In this document: one piece after another, positions 1 to 6,300 of the stretch
Numbering within the stretch: position 1 is the first letter of the stretch
Layout: every line of letters starts with the position of its first letter
Assembly (NCBI GenBank): GCA_001800085.1
Contig: MGUS01000051.1
Location: 2,361 to 10,141 of the forward strand
Direction of reading: 5' to 3'
Length of the DNA stretch: 7,781 nucleotides
DNA from: Elusimicrobia bacterium RIFCSPLOWO2_01_FULL_60_11
Lineage (GTDB): Bacteria; Elusimicrobiota; Elusimicrobia; 2-02-FULL-39-32
The notes under the pieces: model-generated
What the model saw: the letters and a program-made list of their open reading frames with translations, nothing else
What the model was told of the DNA's origin: nothing
The model's database searches: none
Translations under genes and position numbers: made by a program

Positions 1-386
1 TCCGCGCCGAAGGCATGGACCATGGCCATGAGGAGCAGGGTGTGGTCGCCCACGGACCATACTTCCTCGGCCTTCAGGCCGCGGTCCACAGGGCCCTTGC
101 GGGGCAGGTCCTGTGAAAAGAGCGGCGCCCAGCGGGCGTGTCCCAACCCGAAGGATATACCGCCCAACGCCTGTCTGAAACTTCCGTCCTGCAGGGACTT
201 CAAAATGGGCCGGAGCATGGAATCGTCCAACCGCGTGTTCAGCGTCGAAATATCGCGCCGGACCCGCTCCAGCGACCGGCCGAGATGGCCCGGCATCTCC
301 GTTCCCTCGGACCGAGCAACGGACAAATAGGGCAGACGCCTCGCAAAAGCGGATTTCGAGGTCCGCACCCAGTCGTTGTACCTGGC
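1..386 (-). other. Unrecognised soluble region running off the window
   Basis: Residues 2466-2593 plus two bases of the next codon. After the last hydrophobic segment the sequence is polar: RYNDWVRTSKSAFARRL, a helix LERVRRDISTLNTRLDD, and then SGFG-like turns around GGISFGLGHARWAPLF. It ends with EEVWSVGDHTLLLMAMVHAFGA, a hydrophobic helix cut by the window edge. I recognise no domain. The gene continues beyond position 1. Confidence 0.6.
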
Positions 387-3300
387 GTGCAGCAGGACAT
401 TCGCCAGGAGCCCGATGAGGACGGGCATGACCATGCGGGGTGCGTCGACAGGCAAGGAGAGAGAGTGAGAGACCCACGCAAAGAAAAGGGCAGGGGCGAA
501 CATCGCCTCTGCCAGGACAAACCCCGCCAACCCGATGAATATCTTTTCCTTCCATGACCTTCCCTTGTGGACCCCGGCGAAAACAAAGGACGAAGCCAGC
601 GCCATGACCGCATGATGGAAAAGTTCGTTATATTCCAGCGGCACGTCTATGAAATAAGCGGCGTAGGGGATAAGGGACGGAATGAGCCAGTTCCAAGCCA
701 TGTTATTGCCGGAGAGCCGTAAAAATTCTTTCATCCTTTCGCGGCGCGAGAGGCCGCCCGCCTTGAACGAGCCGTATGTCGCGGACGGCAATGTGACCGC
801 CGCCATCCACAGAACATAAATCCCGCCCGTTCCGAAGAACCAGTTCAAAAGCAACGGCGCCTGGAACATCCATTCCCATTTGTGCGCCCGCTCGATGTCC
901 TCATTTCCAAGGAAGACGGAGGCATGCTTGCCATTCCCATTGCCTTTGGACAATTCGTAAAGTTTCGTGAAGATCGACCGCGCGCTCTCTGTGTTCTCCC
1001 GGCGCTGTTCTTCCCACTCCTCATCTTCGGGAGGCACATTGGACTTCTTGTGGTAGCGCGCCCGGGTGAGGGTCTGGCTGAAGTTGCCGATCAGGATCAA
1101 CTGCTCCCGCATGCGGCTCAGGGCCACGTTCAGGCGGTTCGGGTTGATCAGGAACCCGATCTGTCCCCGGGGATTGCTCCGCACCATGGAGACGATGACG
1201 ACGTCGTTCTCATGGCCCTGGAAGCTGTCCACCGTGGCCACGAGCATGGGAAGGGAACCGAGCTCTTTGAGCCCGATCATCGGGCTGTCTTTGGGCGGCT
1301 CCAGGGAAATGGGGCTCAACCCCTTGAGCGATCTGGCCGCTCCGCGGCGGTCGCCCGCCGCGATCTGCTCTACGATCTGAGAGATCCTGTGCTTATACGC
1401 CGGGCCCGCCAAGATATCCATGTCGGACTCCAATTTGGCAAGTTCGGCCGAGCTCAGCGCGTTGTCATGCGCCAACTCATCGAGCGCCGCCCGCACGCGC
1501 AAAACGGCATGGACCGCGTCCACCTGCGCCTGGTAAAAAGTGATCACGTTGATCTGCCGCGGAGCGAAGCGGTACTGGCCGTCCTTTTTCTGCGCGAGCA
1601 CCCGGTCGATCTCCTGCACGACTTTTTGGACTTCCAGGAGGTTGCGCCACGATGTGGACTGTGGATTGGGGTGCGTCTCGGTCCCTTTCACGTTCCGCAG
1701 GACATACGTGAGTCCCGGAAGGAACCGCGGATCCTTGGCCGGGTCGGGCTTGATGAAGCTGTAGAATATCTTCACGATCTTCTCCACCAGCCAGGGGTGG
1801 GACCGGCGGTTCACGTCCAAACTGACCCGTTCGAACCCGCCGTTGGGGGACTTAAAGACGGTCTCGAAAGGAGAGACCATGACGGCCGCCAGGTGCGTCC
1901 GGCTGTAGAGGGCCTTGCGGGCTTCGGATCTTCCCAATTCTTCAAAGGCCTCATCCACCTCCTCCTGGGTGAACCCGACGGGCTTGAGCTGGACATGGTC
2001 CCCGATCTGGGCGAATTGTTTCGCCAGCTTGATGGGCAGCAGGGTTTCCGCCAGAGTGGCGCGGCCGGACTCCTCCATCAGCACGAGGTCGAACTGCTTG
2101 AAGAACCCGTTGTCCTTCATGTCGTGATCCATGGAAGCGCCGTTGTTGGTGCCCAGCACGATGACGCACTGCCCGTCGATGAACTTGTGGTGGGCTTCAT
2201 TCAAGAGGCGTTTCTTCTGCGCCCATACCGGCCTGACCCTCGGATCGATTTTATCCTCTTCATTGCCCACGCGGATAAAAGGGATACCGGCGTCGAGCAG
2301 CCGTTCTGCGACCCGGTCCACGGCCGCATGCGACTGCGAGACGATCAGGATCTTGAGGGGACGGCCGAGCGGCTGCCCTGCCAGCAGGGCTTCGATGGCG
2401 CCCACCGCTTGTTTCTGCGTATCGTCCAAAGGCAATTCTCCGCCATTGAATTGGGACCGGTTCCCGCCGTAGAGGACGTCGAACCTGGAGAGCAGCCGCC
2501 GGACGGACGCCACGATGACTCCCGTCGTCTTGCCCGTGCCCGGCGGCCCTTGGACCATGGGGATGAGCGGCCCGTCGAATTCGCCGGCCAGTCCCAGATA
2601 CCGGTCGAACGAAGGGAAACCGGTCGTAGGCAGGTCCCGCGAACCCCGCTCCTCCATGCTTGCAAGCGAAGCGGTCAGGCCGTCTTTGATCTGTTTGAGC
2701 AGGGCGCGTTGATGCATATACGAGAGATTGGGCATGCGTTCGATGATGCCCTCCGACGGCAAGATCCCGTTGTCCCCGTTCGGCCTGCCCTCCAGAGTGG
2801 CTTCTTCTTCCAAAAGCTCGAAAGTGACGGAATGTTCCTCGATCCGGACCACCTGATAGTATGCGGAGACCGCCTCGCTCCCGTCCTCATGCAGGACGCG
2901 GTAGGTCTCCCCCTTGCGGAATACTTTATAGAACGGCTGCGTGACATTGACCCGCTCCAGGCGGAAGCCGCGCTCTCCGGGGATCAGCCCTTCGTAGGAC
3001 AGGCGCACCGTGCCGTTCTTGCCGCCCAAGCGGGCCGTTTTCTTGGCATCGGCCGTGAGCACATCGTTGAGCATCGCGTGCGGCAGGGTGACGGTCTGGA
3101 GGACGGAACGGGCCTTGGCCATGGCGCGGAGCCGTTCGAGCTTCTGCCGGAGAGGCTCGGTCCCGTTGTCTTTGTACGCCTTGCCGGCCTGCGGGTTGTC
3201 GAGGAGCTCTTCGGCGAAACTGGCGGCGGAATCGAAGGAATAGACGGAGGCCAGCGGCCTGATCGGGTCGATCAGCTTGAGCCCGCTGTCGTAATAGGCC

Positions 3301-6300
3301 TGGACAAGTTCGCCCCCGAGAACGACGGCCTCCCGGAAGTCCGGGTAGATGTCGAGCATCTCCAACAGCGCCGTCCGGGCCTGGTCCAGCCGGCCGTAGA
3401 CGATATCGCCTTTGATCGTTTCGAGGTCGGCGTAGACGGAATCCGCTTGCGCGGCGATCTGCCCCACCCTGGGGTCCGCCGGACCTTCGGCCAGCAGGCG
3501 CTTGGCCTCGTCGCGGACCAGGTGGAACCGGTTCTCCCGCCACAGGCGCAGGAACTTTTCGACGGCCTTGATGCGCGAGGCCAGCTTCGCGGCGACGGGG
3601 TCTGTGAGCGCGGACAATTCCCAGGCGGCGGCTTCATGGTCGCGGGACTGGTACGACCGCCAGGCCCGGGCCAGGGCCAGAGCAGGCCGTACGATAAGCT
3701 CGAACGAGGGGTCCGCCTCCGTCAACTGCCCGCAGATCTTATCCGCTTCGTCGAACCGCCATTCTTTTTTATATCCTTCCAAAAGCAATAGTTTTTGGCG
3801 TGTCTCATTCAAGGACTCCATCCCCTCGGCCTGCTTGACCTGGGATTCCAGGGCCTTGCGCACGTCCGCCATCCTGGATTCCTGCAGGCGCTTGTCCTCT
3901 TGCAGGGCCCGCAGCAGCGCGTAAACGACGGGCTGCGCTTTCAAGGGGCCCAGCACGTTGTCGATCAGATAGGCCATGGCCTTCAAATCGGGCTTGCCCT
4001 GGCCCCAGATACTCATGAACCGTTCCAGGATGAAGGGAAGATGCCGCCGGTCGAACGATGCCCGCGGAACGGCCAGGGCCGAGACCGCCGCGTCTTTCAG
4101 TTCTCCGGAAGCGGCCGCGTCCGCAACAACATCCATCAAAAGACGATCGATCATTTCCAGCCGGTCGTCGGCGACATCGAACGTCCAAGAGAAGGCCGGC
4201 ATAGGGACCGTATCGTATGAACTCTTTGACCGGATGGAGTCAGCCAGGTAATTATGCAGGTGCCGCTTCACTTCGCTTTCGGGCTCGCCGGGAAGCAGGG
4301 CAAGCCGCCATTCGATGTCCCCGCTGTAGCCGGGATGCGACAGGGCAAGCACCGATTCCAGGGATTCTTTGACCGACGGCCAATACTCCGGCATATCTTT
4401 GGCCAATTCCCAACCCGCAAGGGCCTGAAGGCGCTGGCATAGTTTCTTTTCAATTTTCCTTTCCCGGGGATCCTCAACGAATTTGAGCTCTTCATCGCTT
4501 CCGAAGTGATGGGCGATCTCCAACGCCCGAAGAAAAAGATCCGCCGCGTCCCGGGACCCTAACCGCTTGGCGGCTCTGCCCGCCTGGAGAACAGCCCAGC
4601 TTCCGATGATGACCGTATTAAGGACCGGCTCATCGAGCTTGGCCCGAAAATCCTCCCGCTCAAAATCGCCCAAGCTGCGGATATCCTCAAGCGAGCGGTG
4701 AAGTTCGATCACCGCCTCAAGATGATCAATGGCTTTTTCGTTGTCCGCCATTTTAGCCCTGTCGGCGAATGGAAGTTTATCCTTTCCGTCATGGACCATC
4801 GCATCCGCCAAGGCCCAGTTCCCGGTGACGACCGCCAGGCCCATGGCATGGATCAGTTCGGACATGGGGAATGCTCCCTCGCGCCGGCCTTTCGCGTCCA
4901 GTACGGACCGTAGGCCCGGCAGGACAAAATCGACTTCGGAGGCGACGTTCATATCCACCGAAGCGTTAGCGTATTCCCTGAGGGTATCCAGGTATGCCGT
5001 TTCGATCGCCGTCGAAAAATCCTTTTCTTCCGGCATGCGGACGCTTGTGAGATTGCTCGGCACGTTCCGGTTCCTGAAAAGGTCCGCTTGGATTTCAATA
5101 CAGCGGCGGGCCATGAACCAGGCGTCTTCGTTCCTTCCCAGCCGGACGAGGCAGAGCGTCATCGTGTGGGTCAAGCCCATGATCTTGCCTTCAAGAAGCG
5201 CGTTGCTGTAAGGACCCGAGAAGGGGTGGCCTTCGACCGTAGGCAGGTATTTGCCCAACAGTTCAAGAGCTTCCATGCCCCTCTCAACTATCATCTCAAG
5301 ATGCCGTCCTTTGTCCTGTTCCGGCCTGTCTTTTAAATCCGAGGTCATTTCCGCCGGCATATCCGTCAAGGCAACAAGCGCCTGCCGGACATTTTTACGG
5401 AAAGGATCGAACCTTTTTGATATGGATGCTGTAAAAAGCTGTTCACAACCGCTTAGCCAGGTCAGCGTATTGGCGCCGGTGATGACGGCCGGACCCAGGT
5501 TGCGCGCGAGACGGGCCAGCAGGATGCTTTCATTGGAGATACTATTGGCCTCGGCGGCGATGGCGCCGAATACCGCGTCGCCGTACGCTCCGGCGGACAG
5601 CGCTTTCCCGTCGGTCTTTCGAAAGCGCCCCATCTCGGCCGTGATCTTTTGAGGAGGGTAATCGTTCTTGGGATGCTGTTCCCGGAAGGGTCCGAAAATC
5701 CTGTCCCTGAACCCTGAATCCTCCGGTGCTGTGTTGGAGGGTTTCAAGGAAAGCATGCAGCAAATGGACAGCAGAATCTGGCGCTCGCTGATGCCTCTGT
5801 CGGTCGAATCGCTCACGACCCATTCGACGGCATTTTTATGGATGACCCCGGGGCCGGCGATCATCCTCCTGATTTCCATTGCGATGTCATCCGAAGGCAT
5901 CTTCATTATTTCCAAAAGCCGCGGGAACGGCATCATGCCGTCGAACGATATCTGCATGGCATCCCAAAGCAGCCCCTTATTATCAAAGTCAGGGGACGAT
6001 TCATAGAGGTCCGCGATCTCGTTCGACATCCTGATATTTTCTTCCGTCGCCTTTTCGGCGATCAGCATCAGCTGGCCGAATTCCAGCCTCCCCTTCTGTA
6101 TCCCCTTGAGCATCAGCATCCACACGGGGCGGGGGTCCTTCAGGTTCTTATTCCCGCGCAGAACTCTTTCGATATCGCCGATCGTTTGTGAAGGGGAGCC
6201 GTTCGAAAGGAGCAGTTCGATCACGCGTTTCGCGCGCTCGGATTCCGCCGTCAGGAACCTGTCCCCTCTGGAACTGCCGAACATCATGGGCATCACAAGC

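Larger units (their letters stand above)
987..3086 (-). other. Superfamily 1 helicase module, UPF1/DNA2/SMUBP2-like (AAA_11 + AAA_12)
   Basis: Residues about 1566-2265. The N-terminal part (1566-1740) is beta-rich and resembles the accessory barrel of UPF1-like helicases. Motif I is GPPGTGKTT with Lys1751 and Thr1752. Motif Ia is VSQSHAAVDRVAERL (near 1814-1828), matching the family's PSN.AVD. Motif II is LMEESGRAT, Glu1903-Glu1904. Motif III is GDHVQLKPV (1927-1935). The segment VNRRSHPWLV (near 1990) stands where UPF1 relatives have QYRMHP. Motif IV is ITFYQAQ. Motif V is VDSFQGHENDVV (2184-2195). Motif VI is RLNVALSRMREQL (2216-2228), with the arginine finger at Arg2223. Such helicases use ATP to translocate 5' to 3' on RNA or DNA. 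The set of catalytic residues looks functional except for Asp-to-Glu in motif II. Two insertions relative to UPF1, after motif I and between motifs IV and V, are described separately. Confidence 0.92.

Noticed and set aside
22..557. + strand open frames of 102 and 139 codons near the low-coordinate end
   Set aside because: They overlap the membrane region in antisense, have low-complexity Arg/Pro/Ser-rich products, and have no convincing ribosome binding site.
2926..3637. Minus-strand open frames of 205 and 121 codons in other frames
   Set aside because: They are out of frame with the giant gene in the GC-rich helicase-upstream part. The products are Arg/Ala/Gly/Pro-rich and lack motifs, as expected of shadow frames.
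882..3791. + strand open frame of 969 codons starting with GTG
   Set aside because: It is exactly codon-aligned antisense to the helicase region. It stays open only because the real gene uses no TTA, CTA or TCA codons there. Its translation is Arg/Asp/Val/Gln-rich with no domain motifs, whereas the minus frame has every helicase motif.
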